64,000 bases of DNA. It comes from Flexamia atlantica (taxonomy: Eukaryota; Arthropoda; Insecta; Hemiptera; Cicadellidae). Shown piece by piece: positions 28,637-40,832 of the stretch. A program made the position numbers and the translations under genes. Each line of letters begins with the position of its first letter. The first letter of the stretch is position 1. The notes below the pieces were generated by a model. The model ran no database searches. It had not been told where the DNA came from and was given only the letters and a program-made list of their open reading frames with translations. The stretch is taken from contig JAQJVK010000023.1 in the NCBI GenBank assembly GCA_035578135.1, forward strand, positions 8,451,005 to 8,515,004, given 5' to 3'.

Positions 28637-29406
28637 TTAGCGAATTTCCCCTATAGGGAAGAAGCTATTACCGTAGGTCTCATGGTAAGACCTAAGCGCG
28701 GGACCATCATAACTTTTCGTTTTGGTGCCCCCAGATACCAAAAACACCATTCGTTCAAATTTGTATATATATATATATATATATCTATATATATATATAT
28801 ATATATATGTGTCTGTAAGCACGATAGCGCTCACAAAAATGGTCCGATCGGAATGAAATTTGGCATAGGCGTGTAAAGTAGTAATTATTCGGATGAGTTC
28901 GAAAACCAGCCCGATCGGACCACCGGAAGGGGGGGTAAAGGGGGATAAACCCCCCAAAAATGGGTTTTTTGAGTTTTTTACATAGAAAAATAAAATTAAT
29001 CAAATTTTTGTTGGCACCATTGAATTCAGCTCAGAAAAACAAACAATTTTGTAATTTGAATCACTGCTCTATGTCCATTGGTTACCGAGATATTGAAAGT
29101 GGTAAACACAGTACGTTGTCTCAATGTTAACCTTATGGGAAATAAGTAAAATTCTATATCTCCGTTATTTCTCAACATATCTGATAAAACTTGATAAATG
29201 GCTTCTTCTAGTTCAGATCTACTAATTATTGAATTAAAACCAACCAGTTTATACATACCTGTAGCAGCAAACCTGCATACTCATTCCCCATGTTATTCTT
29301 ATGGAGCTTACAAAAACATGTCAAATCTCGCTATGTTGGATTGAAATATGTTCTTTTGCACTTGAAATTCGCTGAGTATGCAGGTCTGCTGCAACGGGGG
29401 TATTTA
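28637..29406 (+). mobile_element. Repeat A copy 4
   Basis: A well-preserved copy: TTAGCGAATTTCCCCTATAG start, an AGGTCT..AGACCT small hairpin, CCCCCAGA, a TA microsatellite (about 28764-28808), CGATCGGAATGAAATTTGG, the G-run/C-run block, both 20-nt arms and a GCAACGGGGGTATTTA end. Confidence 0.85.
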
Positions 29407-29516
29407 ATTGCCCAAGAGAACTTCTAGCTGCAATATTGCATCTGAACTTTCTCTTTACTATAAGTGCTATACTAAAACAGATGTTTGTTGACAATGTTTT
29501 CAGTACAGCTGGATTT

Positions 29517-30431
29517 TTAGCGAATTTCCCCTATAGGGAAGAAGCTATTACCGTAGGTCTCATGGTAAGACCTAAACGCAAGACCATGATAACTTTTCGT
29601 TTTGGGGCCCCCAGAAGCAAAAAACACCATTCGTTCAAATTTCTAGATATATATATATATATATGTGTCTGTAAGCACGATAGCGCTCGCAAAAATGGTC
29701 CGATCGGAATGAAATTTGGCACAGGGATGTAAAGTAGTAATTATTCGGATGAGTTCGAAAACCAGACCGTTCGGACCACTGGAAGGGGGGGTAATGGGGG
29801 ATAAACCCCCCCAAAAATGGGTTTTTTGGGTTTTGCACATAGGAAAGTAAAAATTATCAAATTTTTGTTAGCACCATTGAATTCAACTTGAAAAAACAAA
29901 CAATTTAGTAATTTGAATCATTGCTCTATGTCTATTAGTTACAGAGATATTGTAAGTGGTAAACACAGTACGTTGTCCCCAATGTTAATCTTATAGGAAA
30001 TAAGTAAAATTCTATATATCGCTTATTTCTCAACATATCTGAATAAAAATTGGTTTGTGGCTTCATCTAGATTAGATTTAATGTATTTTAGTCTAAAATC
30101 ACCGAAATTTCCATTTTTGTGGCAGCAAACCTGCATACTCATTCCCCATGTTATCCTTATGGGCAATTAAAAAAATTCCATATCTTCATTATTTCTAAAC
30201 ATGTCTTGATAAAACTTGGTATATGGCTCCTTCTTAATAAGATCTACTAAATATTTAAATTAAACCACCTAGTTTTAACGTGCCTGTAGCAGCAAACCTG
30301 TATACTCATTCCCCAGGGTATTCTTATGGAGCTTACAAAAACATGTCAAATCTCGCTATGTGGGATTGAAATATGTTGTGTTTTATTTGAAATTTGCTGA
30401 GTATGCAGGTCTGCTGCAATGGGGGTATTTT
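29517..30431 (+). mobile_element. Repeat A copy 5, with duplicated 3' part
   Basis: Only about 110 bp after copy 4 and in the same orientation. It has all family blocks and a TA run at about 29646-29664. The left 20-nt arm region (GCAGCAAACCTGCATACTCA) appears at 30123 and again, slightly changed, at about 30287, so part of the 3' block is duplicated. Ends AATGGGGGTATTTTA. Confidence 0.85.
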
Positions 30432-31080
30432 ATGCTTCAATTCGTAAAAAGCTAATAGTTTGTTTACTTTCGTTTTGGCCAACTATGTTCACTCCTACTC
30501 TACCTTTATTTTTATGGCTTTCCGTTCAAATTCTGTGCAGAGGCAAGTCAAAGGTCAAGTTTGCTTAGTTCAAATGTAAAGAAAGGCTTAAATTTCTTCT
30601 TTCTGAAGAATGTCAAAAGAATGTCGGGAGAAATACCGATGTGAATAACTGCTCTGAAATACCTCAAGCAGTTCGTGTTCTTGGATGAGATTTCTTACTG
30701 AGAGAAAGACTCTGTACACTTAGTGTTACTGAAAATTAAGTCATTAAAAATTGTTATGACTTAAAGTTAGGTTTTTACCATTAAATACAAGTTCAATAGT
30801 GATTTACCACACGTAATAACCATAAAAAAAGAAAAAAAATTCTAGTCTTCTAAATATTCTAAGTGGCTGCAAAACGATTACTAGTCTCATATTGCATACT
30901 CACATTTTAAAAATGCGTTCATCACAAAAAGACCCATACAGAGAATCAAACATGGTTATGATCAGGAATCATCCTTCAGTGAACGGAAATCTTTTCAATA
31001 TATTAGATTCAAAATTACTATTGTTGTTTTAATTAATTTATTGAAATGGCGTATCAGATTATATTAACTGGATGAGAATT
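30432..31080. other. AT-rich intron, nothing recognised
   Basis: No feature seen. Confidence 0.5.
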
Positions 31081-31180
31081 AAAGGGTCGGAAAAACCGCG
31101 TAGATTCTTAATAAGAGGAGATTAAAATGCAAATAAACCAGGCTACAATGGCTGGCCCCATATTGGCTCAATGCTGGATT
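31081..31180 (+). repeat. Repeat D copy 1
   Basis: Matches 37037-37135: AAAGGGTCGG, AAACCGCGT, GATTCTTAATA, AGATTAAAATGCAAATA and CCCATATTGGCTC in the same order. A short dispersed repeat, unclassified. Confidence 0.65.
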
Positions 31181-34100
31181 TCACGCTGTATCGTTAACAG
31201 AGCTGCGGTGGAAACAAAGCCAAAACGTACTTGCTGGTAAATTGTAAAGCCCTCCTCAGCTACTGAACTAACAATATTATTATTTTGTCTAAATAGTAGT
31301 TAAAGATACTGTGTTATGATCACAGGTTATAAAATTCTTCATTCTTTGCTAGTTTTCGCACATTTAATTCTTGGATTTTTATTCACAAAGGCACTGGAAA
31401 AAGGGATTCTGTTTCAAGGTGAAATAGCATATTCCGTTACTTGTCCAGTAAGTACCATTTTACCGTGCGAGCATGATAGTTCCTGCGCGAGTGGAAACAA
31501 GTGCAGGATTTTCATGCGAGTACAGTAAAACTTACCGGGTATGTAACATACACTACTTTATTTTTTAATAATAACACATTCCTTGCATAAACTATTACAT
31601 GTCCAATTCTTCAGACCTAGTCTATAATAAACAAACAAACATTTGCTACTGCCACCAGTGCTGTTACTACATTCCTCTGAAGTAACCAATTAACATGCAT
31701 TAAACGTCAATTTACTGCAACAATCAAAACAATCTTCGATTTTTCACTTCCGTTATTTCTGTTTCCTAGTGCACGGTGAATTTACTGTGCAGTGATTGGC
31801 AAGTAGTAACATTCCAGCCAAGATTAAGGCACAGAAAACACATATTTCCGAGTAGTATGATGTAAATTGTTTTTGTGTTGTACAATTCTGATACCAGACT
31901 TTCAGTTCCATACAAATTGTGGTTTCGGAGCTGGACTTCACTATTGACAGGCGCTCTTCAGCTCTTGAAATGTCCCTTATTTATTTCACCCTCCAATGGT
32001 TTAACCGTGCAGTCCACCAAGCGTGACAAACACCGACTGTTCCTGTGGACATTTTCAAAACCCTCCAAGCTTAAAGTTTTGACAGAAGGCGAGAGGAAAT
32101 GAAAGTTTTGTTTATACAGTGGCAATATGCAAGTGTTGGAGCCCCACAATATCCGCTCCAGCTCGCGCCTGAAGCTAAATACCCCGACATTCGGCAATCA
32201 CACTCACCTCTGAGAGAGACATTATTGTGTTTATGAAATTTGATCGAGCGTTCTGTCACAAGCCTTTGTGGGATCGATAATGATATACTTGAATTTTTAG
32301 GGTTTGGACTTTGACCGAATTTCTTGACTCTTTCAGAAATTTTTTTCTGAACATACCAGGTAGAGGGGGCTGATATATATTAAATTTAGAAAAAAAAACA
32401 ACAAATAAAAGAACATTTGTTCTTTTTTCTAAATTTTCATTATTTTCAACTCGTTGGAACTAAGATAAGTGAACTGAACAGTTGAATGTTTTAAATTAAC
32501 TGATTTAATTTCATCCATCATATCTCGTTACAGAATTTAAATTTATGTGTCTGAAAATTATGTGTCTGAAATTATGTGACTGAAATTAAAGTTAAAAGAA
32601 AAATTTAATCATTATTAAGTTGAGTTAGTTTGGTTATCAACATTTTAATTGTGTTCCGGATTGTCTTCTTTTTCTGTTGGCAATTTTAATTAAAAATTTT
32701 TTGTCAATATTTGTTCATTGAAATTCTAACAAAATAACATTTTAAAACACTTACATGAGTACCGAGACAATAGCTGTCAGTTACTATGCAAATATTATTA
32801 TAATGTATATGATTTGATTTATTCTTATTCTGCTTTAGCTAGAAAACTTCCATTTATCACAATTTTAGAGCCAGTAATAACAGCTCCCAAAGTAATTACA
32901 AATTATATTACGTCAAAGCATATTATCACTAGGTTATGGCGCAGCATAAACCAACGTGCAAATGTTTGAAATTTGATTTAACCGTTGCTTTTGTACGTTT
33001 CAGCCAAAGTGCCGCCGCCGGTCAGGTGAAACAAAGGTGTGGGAGGAAGCGGCAGGAAGCCGTTAAAATTTACTACCGCCCTTAAGCTCGACATTTCGGT
33101 TTTGGTTTACTCGTCCTTTTAGCCCTCTTTCCGAACCCATTATCTTTCTTTGCATATTCTCTATCCATTAAGTTTACTAAAGATTAGTCGGAATTTACTC
33201 TCTACTTGACATTATTTACTTCCTTATTTAGAAAAATAAATTGGAATGGTAACCAACCATAAATGAATTGTTTTTACCAACCAGCGATGGCACATGTCCA
33301 TAAACATAAATAAATGTTTTGTTTTTTATTTTTGTTTTAGTTTAAATTCGTGATGCTGATGATTGTGGACGTTTCTGATGTTCTAAAAATTGCAAGGGAT
33401 TTAAAATATACATGTAAATAAAGGCACTAAACTTTTTACTTTAAAAATTCAAAACTGTTGCTGTCGTGTTTTATTAAAAAAATAACATTTTTCCAGACAA
33501 CCAAAATTAAAATTTATCTTTTTTAATTTTAAAGTATAGTTTGGAAAATTTTTGGTAACATAATTTGTATAATTATATTATTTTATGTGCTGCTTCCACT
33601 TTGAAATTGACTTTGTTTTGTTAATTCAATCTACAAATCACTAAGTGATGCATTTTGAAGTTCTCTTCTGATGTAGAAGTGATTAAGAATCAAAATATAA
33701 AAAATATAATCAAAGGTAATAGTTATTTATATTACAGAAAATTTACTCATTTCATTTCAACCATCACAAGAATGGACCAAATGTTTTTGAGGCTTAGTAT
33801 TTTATTTGATGGCGTTTGAGTCAGTTGATGTAAAAACATCCAACAAATAAAACACCGCAGCCACTAAGCTGCTGTACATTGGTAAGCCGATTCTGTGGGG
33901 AGGGGTGGAAACAGTCCAATCTCTCCCATACACACCATCGGTACCGTGAGTTAGTCGAACTGCTTCACGGATCACCTTCTTAGTTTATTAAGAAGAAGAA
34001 GAACAGGCAGTTCATCTGTAGGAAATCATAGGAATTTTAAATACACCTCTGATTGTGTTCGAATTATTCATGTTTTCACCTGTAATCCTTAGTTGGAATA

Positions 34101-37036
34101 CATATGTGGTAATTGAAAATAATTACCTTTTCCAACCAAATCTAATCATTGCGCACGTTACATTTCTCATGCCATCTTCAGGTCACTCATTGGCAACCAC
34201 ATCAATTACAGATGTATAGTAAATGGATAGATTATAATATAATTTATTTTTATTTTCTTAAAATATAATGTTGTGTGTTCAACTGATTAAATTAAATATT
34301 ATCTTAGTCAAAATATTTAAAAACTGCCTTGCTGAACAAAACAGGAAGACAATCGAAACAATTAAAAACTTTTTCTTATCTTGGGTCAGCGATAGTGACA
34401 AAAGCTAGCCAGGCTATCTTCAATTTTAATCATTTTCAAGTGGTGTTTTCCGCACGACAGGTTTTTTTTATGTTTTGACTTGTATGATGTTTTATTAGAC
34501 CAGTTGACGTTGCCACACCATGCTGATAATAAATACATACAACATTTTCAATGTAACCAGAGAAAATTGAAAACAAACACCAAATAAAAACTGAAAATAA
34601 ATTTTCTTTCGTATGAATCTTAAATAAATTAAAAAAATATAGTTAGTTTGAAATACGATGAACAACAATGCCGAAAAAAGCCCGAGCAATTGAAGCATAA
34701 TGGTTGGCATCGTCCATATATCGGATTATCGAGTCTGTGTTTTGGTTGTCCATTGCACCACGCTTTCGCGGTGCACTGCCATCACTGTGTCAATAACTTC
34801 TCAATTAGCATGATAGAATACATGTTTAATGTAAACATGTAAATGAAAAAGTCTTAGTAAAAGCGCAAGTATATTTTAAGTGTTTTTAATTTATATCCAG
34901 TAATCATTACATCGTCGTCTCCTTCATCTAACTTTCTAATAGGACAAAATTTTCTAATGAAATTCATTAATTGAAAAAATTGAACTTAAGTAGTAATATT
35001 ACTTAGAATGATCAATTGCTGTAATATCCTTGTAAGACAAATAAATAATGAAACTATATATAATAGTTTATTATTACAACTAGCTAGAAAAATGTAAATG
35101 AAAACAAATGCATCAGCTGTTTAGTTCTTTTCTTTATATTTGTGCCCTTAGGAAATATTTTATCCAAAACTATTTTCTCACTGAGACTTTCAATCAAGTA
35201 CAGGGGTGATGGGGGTCAGACTTATGGTTTTCTCAAAAGTTATAGGTAGTTTGGCTTTATATATAGATTATATTGTGTTTAGAAGTTTCATTCTTTAAAT
35301 TGGTAATGGAAAATATTCAATATCTGTTTAAGGAAAACCGTAACAGCATTTGTTTTTTTATCTGAACCCCGAAAAAAACAACTTAAAATCTTTCATCTTG
35401 AGTTGCCACTCTTTGGACTGAAGTAGTGAAATAAGTAAATAAATGTATAGTAAATAAAAGTGTCATTCTCGTTAAACTTTGTACAGTCTGAAAAATTATC
35501 ATAGAAAAAGAAATTTGCATTAAATACTATTTTTGCATTAGCCATATTTACAATAGAGCTGTTTAGAAAATTGCTTCGTAAGCCCAAATTTTAACTGGGG
35601 AGGCAATATGAGGTTGGCCATCGTATCGGAACTTATTTGCATTTTAATTTGGTACAATTAAGGAAATTCCTCGTTTTAGTGAATCTTTTTGGTGGCATTT
35701 TAAAAGTGGACAGTTTTAGAGCCTGCTGAATGTAACGTTGTATCATGTGATGTAATAGTATTTCCTTTCACAATAGTTTTTTTTATGTGTTTTTGGCATC
35801 ACAACCATTTTAACTTCTGCATACTTGGTATAGTTGTGAAATGAAATAATTGCTAAGAAAACTTGGAAAAGGTTTAAAAATATAAAACTTGTAAAATATG
35901 TACAGTACGGCACTTTCTTAACTTAAATTCTTGGTACAAGTCTGCTCAAAACAAGAATGGAATATTATCTTCTAGAATGGTTGGAATGCTGTAAGAAATG
36001 CCCCAGTAAATTACAGCTCTAAATATCTTTCAACTTCAAACAAACGGAGTTCAGACTTGAAATGTTGAACGAAATCTCTTTGAGGTTAATAACGTAAGCG
36101 TAGAACATAACTGCAACTGATTCGCGAAGCTTCCAGTTTGATTGCTAACTTTAACATGAAAGATAAAAGAGATGGATGAATCACGTGTATTAATTAATTA
36201 AGTTTTTAAATTAATTACGTGCCTTAATTCAATTAATAAAGGCACTCGTTTTTGTGCTCACATTGGTATGAACTTTATAATGTTTTTTATATGGAAACAA
36301 CTTCTTAATTTTCTCATCCTGTGAATAGTATTAGATCTTTTGTTTTGGCCTAGTTCTACACACAGTTCATTATTCAATCACCAAAGTTAATGTGCAATGA
36401 CATTTTTGAAGTATTTACCTATTCTCTTGAAATTACTGATAATCGCTAAAATAAATTGTATATGTTTCCAGTTAATAAGTTTGAGTAACTACAGTATTAT
36501 AAATATGTGTACTTTTATATGATTATAGACCCTTTATTCATAAGTTTTCTTGACACACGCAAAAGAGAACCAAAATAAGAAAGAAAAAAAAGAATGTTCA
36601 TTAAGAAAAAAAAAGAAAAAAAGATGTTCTGGTAGAACTAAATAAGTTCTATCTATTGCATTATGATCAGAATGTGAAAAAGTCATTAAAAATGTGAAAA
36701 ACAGAGCATTTTCAACTTTCCAACTTAGTATCTCTGCGGTACTGCATTTTTTGTATTTGTATATTCAAAGTATTTTTCCCTCACAGTCTGGAACAGTTTC
36801 TGAACTTAAAATATTTCAAGACTTCCTCAGAGAATCAGTCAATATGCAGAGTTTGGATCAAATTTAATTATTAAGATTTTATTGCAATTTAAATGCTTGG
36901 ATTTTTTTTAATTAGGTACTTTGACAATGAAATTGAACAAAATCTTGTAAGCAGATTTTTCACTGCCTGGTGTTGGAATGGGCCCCTGGTGGGCTTCCAG
37001 TGTGTAGGCCGGACTGATTGAATAAATTACAACAAT
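31181..37036. other. Long AT-rich intron stretch, nothing firm
   Basis: No exon recognised. A 70-codon frame at 31316-31528 begins with a hydrophobic, signal-like stretch and has four clustered cysteines, but it lacks any other support. A hairpin with A/T-rich arms is at about 32379-32440. A good acceptor at 33003 is followed by GC-rich GCCGCCGCCG but meets an early stop. (AAG)n is near 33991 and A-rich tandem words at 36570-36625. Confidence 0.4.
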
Positions 37037-37135
37037 AAAGGGTCGGCAAAACCGCGTGGATTCTTAATAGAAGAGATTAAAATGCAAATAGAACAGTGTA
37101 CAATGGCCTGTCCCATATTGGCTCCTTGCAGGATT
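37037..37135 (+). repeat. Repeat D copy 2
   Basis: Second copy of repeat D, same orientation as copy 1, about 80% alike by eye. Confidence 0.65.
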
Positions 37136-38205
37136 TTAGGGCAACCACCAAAATTACACGTTTAATTTCGTTTTTTTATTTTTCCCCTATATTCACGCTC
37201 AACAAAATCATTTCCTATCATAAAAAATATATGAATCAAATTTATATGTTGCCTTCGAAGTGTAAATGGTGAGGTTCCCGACATAGTCAATTAATTGTTT
37301 AAAACTATACGTCTACAGTAATGTAATATGAACTTACTATGCATTTTCTCTGAAAATAGGCTTTCCTTCTAATATAATTTCAGTGATGTCAATAGAGCAT
37401 TTAAACACATTTTAATAATTGCATAAAAACTAACAATAATGGATGTTTTCATTTCAAACTGTTTTATTTTACAAACGAACTCTTCAACCTACTATGCTCT
37501 TGTCTTGAAATATTGTTTGGAATAATAGAAACAAACACAACAATCACAAACAAATAAAAAGAAACAAATTAAAAACAGTGACACATTTTTTCTGACCGTC
37601 AAGTTCTAACTAAATGGTCGTCATTGTTTGTGTTCCTGTCGTTAATGATTCCACCTATGCATCTCGCATCGTTAATGATCAACCGGTTGTTTCTTTTTTC
37701 CTATCTTGAATGTCCGTGATAAATGTTTGATGTATTGAGTAAATAACGTCCTTTTTAATAGTCAGTGTGAGGAATCAAGTATTTGAGATATTGGCAAAAA
37801 CTTGCTGCTAAGTATCGAAATAATTAGCTCATATAACTGTCATCGTAATCAAACATAGGCATTTTCACAGCAAAGTGCTTCAAATTTGTGTAAAAATTAA
37901 TTATGTAGATTATTTTCTCATGATATCTGTTAACTAAAACATATAGCATTTGATCAAGAAGTGTATAATACTTTACGCAAGTGCCTTTTATGAACACAAC
38001 ATGTCAGCATACATATAACATGACTTATGATATGTTAACTATATTAGTTCCTTATAGCGTTGTAAAAAGTACATCTTTGTATTAAAAAATACACTTTGTT
38101 TATATAAAATAGTAGTATTGTAAATTTTAATTACAGAATGGTTTTCAATGGAAAGTAATAGTCACAATGAAATCATGTGGAATTGAAGTAATTGAAAATG
38201 GCGAT
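37136..38205. other. AT-rich intron, nothing recognised
   Basis: No feature seen. Confidence 0.5.
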
Positions 38206-38250
38206 AAAGGGTCGGAAAACGTTAGACTCTTAATTATGCAAATCCTCATG
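38206..38250 (+). repeat. Repeat D fragment (copy 3)
   Basis: Starts AAAGGGTCGGAAAACG, then GACTCTTAAT and ATGCAAAT; only the first third of the family is present. Confidence 0.45.
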
Positions 38251-39640
38251 CAAATTTTACAGCAATACCCAGCCGTATTACAACCCAAATATTATCTTTT
38301 AGAACTTTGTACACCAGCTTTCAAAGAGTGTGATTTTCTTTGTTGAAAATAATTCTTATCTGTCATTTGATTGACAAAACACATCAAACAAATGAGAATT
38401 CAAAATGAAGATTCGTATTTGATACGATTATGGCATTTTTATATTCTGTTTTTAATTGGTTAACTATTTTTATCATGGAATTGTTACACAAGCAACTAAA
38501 GGTGAACTTTATATTCAGTTTGACACCGGAATAACGTTTGCAACCATTTTAAGCGTCTAACTCTGTTAAACGGTTGTTTAATCTTCAAAGGACGAGGGAG
38601 GGTAGAGCTGCTCTAGCATATAAATGGTCAACAATTTGGCCGATGTATTATTCACCGGCTAGCTATTGTGGTTGCTCCCCTTGTATCGGCGAGTTTAGCT
38701 TTTCAATCGTTCGGAACAACAAACTGTTCAATTTTAACAACTACTTTATAAGATATAGTGTTAGCCAATAAGGGACAGTAATTTTTACTTAGGTTTTTCA
38801 GGACACCAAGAACAAAGAGCACATCATAAAAAATAAAATAGTTATTCGTTATTTTAAGTGTACCAAGTGATTTTTCACTTTAATACATGGTCGTGTAGTA
38901 ATATGAGATATTAGTAATGCGATGAGTAATAAGAATTTAAAGATACACTGCGTCCCTGAAATTTTCACCCAACCTTTCTCACAGTTGGTCACTAAAGACA
39001 TACCGGTACCTCTTATAGTGGATGAGTTATAAACCTTGACCAAAGACTTAATGTAGCTGAACATAATTTCTAAGTCAATATTTACTAGTAACCTACAAGC
39101 CATAACTGTGTTATAAAAATTGTTTTTAACTTGCAAAATACAATTGTAGTAAGCTTAAGGGGAGCATGTCATAAGATAGGTAAAAAAATATTTAAAAAAT
39201 GTCATTATCTTATTTCCCTTTTTATTTTCAATAAGAAAACATACAACAATATATTCATTGGTCGCAAATTATCAGCTAAATAAAACAAATAAACAATGTT
39301 TACTTGTGCTTATCACCTTAAGCAATAGGTTTAAGCCCTTCTGCTTGTGATTGTGTTCCGTTTCAATTTCCCGAAAATTAAGGTTTTTAGTGTTAAGGTA
39401 CACTTTTCATGAAAACAATTGTAATAGAGGATTACAATTTTCACCAGTTCTTCCAGGTAGTTTGGTGAATAGAATGAAACAACTTTGTAATACCCTCTGC
39501 AATATTAGTGGTGTAAATAATTTTTTAAAGTTATAATCATCAAAATGAGTCATGAGAGATTTGCCTGTAAAGAAAAACTGACAGATATTGTGACATTAAA
39601 CTTTGCTCAAATGATTTTTTTTGAACATCATTGACAGTAC
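38251..39640. other. AT-rich intron before Ig2b exon
   Basis: A GC-richer patch at 38580-38700 is unexplained. Nothing else recognised. Confidence 0.45.
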
Positions 39641-39734
39641 TGCTTACAGGAGCCCTGCTGAAATTGACCGGGCCCCTGCAGAAACATTCTAAGTGGGATT
39701 TTTCAATGTGGCTTACAGTGTACTGTGCTTACAG
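39641..39734 (+). promoter_or_regulatory. Triplicated 3' splice-site region of Ig2b exon
   Basis: Three GCTTACAG acceptors end at 39649, 39718 and 39734. The first is followed by GAGCCCTGC, exactly as the real one is, so the acceptor and the first bases of the exon were duplicated 85 bp apart. Only 39734 keeps the Lar frame. Confidence 0.75.
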
Positions 39735-39845
39735 GAGCCCTGCAGATCACAAACAGCATGGAGGAGGACCAGGGAAAGTACGAGTGTGTGGCCGAGAACA
39801 GCGTGGGGACCGAGTACTCCCACTCCACCATGCTCTACGTTAAAG
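39735..39845 (+). CDS. Lar: Lar exon for second half of Ig domain 2
   Basis: Coding exon of 111 nt (37 codons), phase 1 at both ends. Joined to the 10778-10972 exon it reads ...ESGRP-GALQITNSMEEDQGKYEC..., then VAENSVGTEYSHST and MLYVK. It supplies the F-strand YEC cysteine that pairs with the cysteine of the previous exon and closes Ig2. The EEDQGKYECVAENS block is a hallmark of LAR-family Ig2. Acceptor TGTGCTTACAG|GAGCCC; donor GTTAAAG|GTAAGC. Splice context is unusual on both sides: two look-alike acceptors lie at 39649 and 39718, and a minisatellite that copies the donor starts in the last seven exon bases. Use of 39649 (+85 nt) or 39718 (+16 nt) would shift the frame, so 39734 is the only frame-keeping acceptor. 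The exon is separated from the first half of Ig2 by 28.8 kb. Confidence 0.93.
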
Positions 39846-40832
39846 GTAAGCCCACACTTACATCCTCTCATAACCTCTAGCTTGAGTTATGTTAAAGGTG
39901 AGCCTACACTCACATCCTCTCATATCCTCTAGCTCGAGTTATGTTAAAGGTGAGCCCACACTCACATCCTCTCATATCCTCTAGCTTGAGTTAAGTTAAA
40001 ATGAGCCCACACTCACGTCCTCTCATATCCTCTAGCTTGAGTTATGTTAAAATGAGCCCACACTCACGTCCTCTCATATCCTCTAGCTTGAGTTATGTTA
40101 AAGGTGAGCCCACACTCACATCCTCTCGTATCTTCTAGCTTGAGTTATGTTAAAGGTGAGCCCACACTCACGTCCTCTCATATCTTCTAGCTTGAATTAT
40201 GTTAAAGGTGAGCCCACACTCACGTCCTCTCATATCCTCTAGCTTGAGTTATGTTAAATGTGAGCCGACACTCACGTCCTCTCATATCTTCTAGCTCGAG
40301 TTATGTTAAAGGTGAGCCCACACTCTCGTCCTCTCATATCCTCTAGCTTGAGTTATGTTAAAGGTGAGCCCACACTCACGTCCTCTCATATCCTCTAGCT
40401 TGAGTTATGTTAAATGTGAGCCGACACTCACGTCCTCTCATATCTTCTAGCTCGAGTTATGTTAAAGGTGAGCCCACACTCTCGTCCTCTCATATCCTCT
40501 AGCTTGAGTTATGTTAAAGGTGAGCCCACACTCACGTCCTCTCATATCCTCTAGCTTGAGTTATGTTAAAGGTGAGCCCACACTCACGTCCTCTCATATC
40601 CTCTAGCTTGAGTTATGTTAAAGGTGAGCCCACACTCTTGTCCTCTCATATCCTCTAGCTTGAGTTATGTTAAAAGTGAGCCCACACTCACATCCTATCA
40701 TATCCTCTAGCTTGAGTTATGTTAAAAGTGAGCCTACACTCACATCCTCTCATATCCTCTAGCTCGAGTTATGTTAAAGGTGAGCCCACACTCACATCCT
40801 CTCATATCCTCTAATTTGAGTTATGTTAAAGG
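39839..40832 (+). repeat. 52-bp minisatellite that repeats the exon's splice donor
   Basis: About 19 units of 52 bp. The unit GTTAAAGGTGAGCCCACACT, then CACGTCCTCTCATATCCTCT and AGCTTGAGTTAT, starts in the last seven bases of the Ig2b exon (GTTAAAG) and its donor. Most units therefore carry a donor-like AAAG|GTGAGC and a pyrimidine-tract acceptor-like TATCCTCTAG 17 nt before it. A few units have lost the donor (GTTAAAATGAGC). Retaining unit 1 in the message would add an in-frame TAG at 39878-39880. Confidence 0.95.

Larger units (their letters stand above)
10973..39734 (+). other. Lar: Lar 28.8-kb intron splitting Ig domain 2
   Basis: Very long intron between the two halves of Ig2. In vertebrate LAR-family genes mini-exon meA is inserted at this same point, just before GALQI. 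No convincing phase-1 microexon was found by eye. The intron holds most of the window's mobile elements and the 88-bp minisatellite. Confidence 0.85.

Noticed and set aside
31316..31528. 70-codon frame with a hydrophobic start and a cysteine cluster
   Set aside because: Resembles a small secreted peptide only superficially; no splice, promoter or similarity evidence, and frames of this length are expected by chance.
33004..33036. Good acceptor followed by GCCGCCGCCG, read as A-K-V-P-P-P-V-R
   Set aside because: The Lar phase meets TGA after eight codons and no matching donor precedes it.
33881..33901. 21-nt in-phase candidate near 33881 with a GTAAGC donor (meA site)
   Set aside because: The acceptor side (AACACCGCAG) has no pyrimidine tract and the peptide has no LAR-like character.
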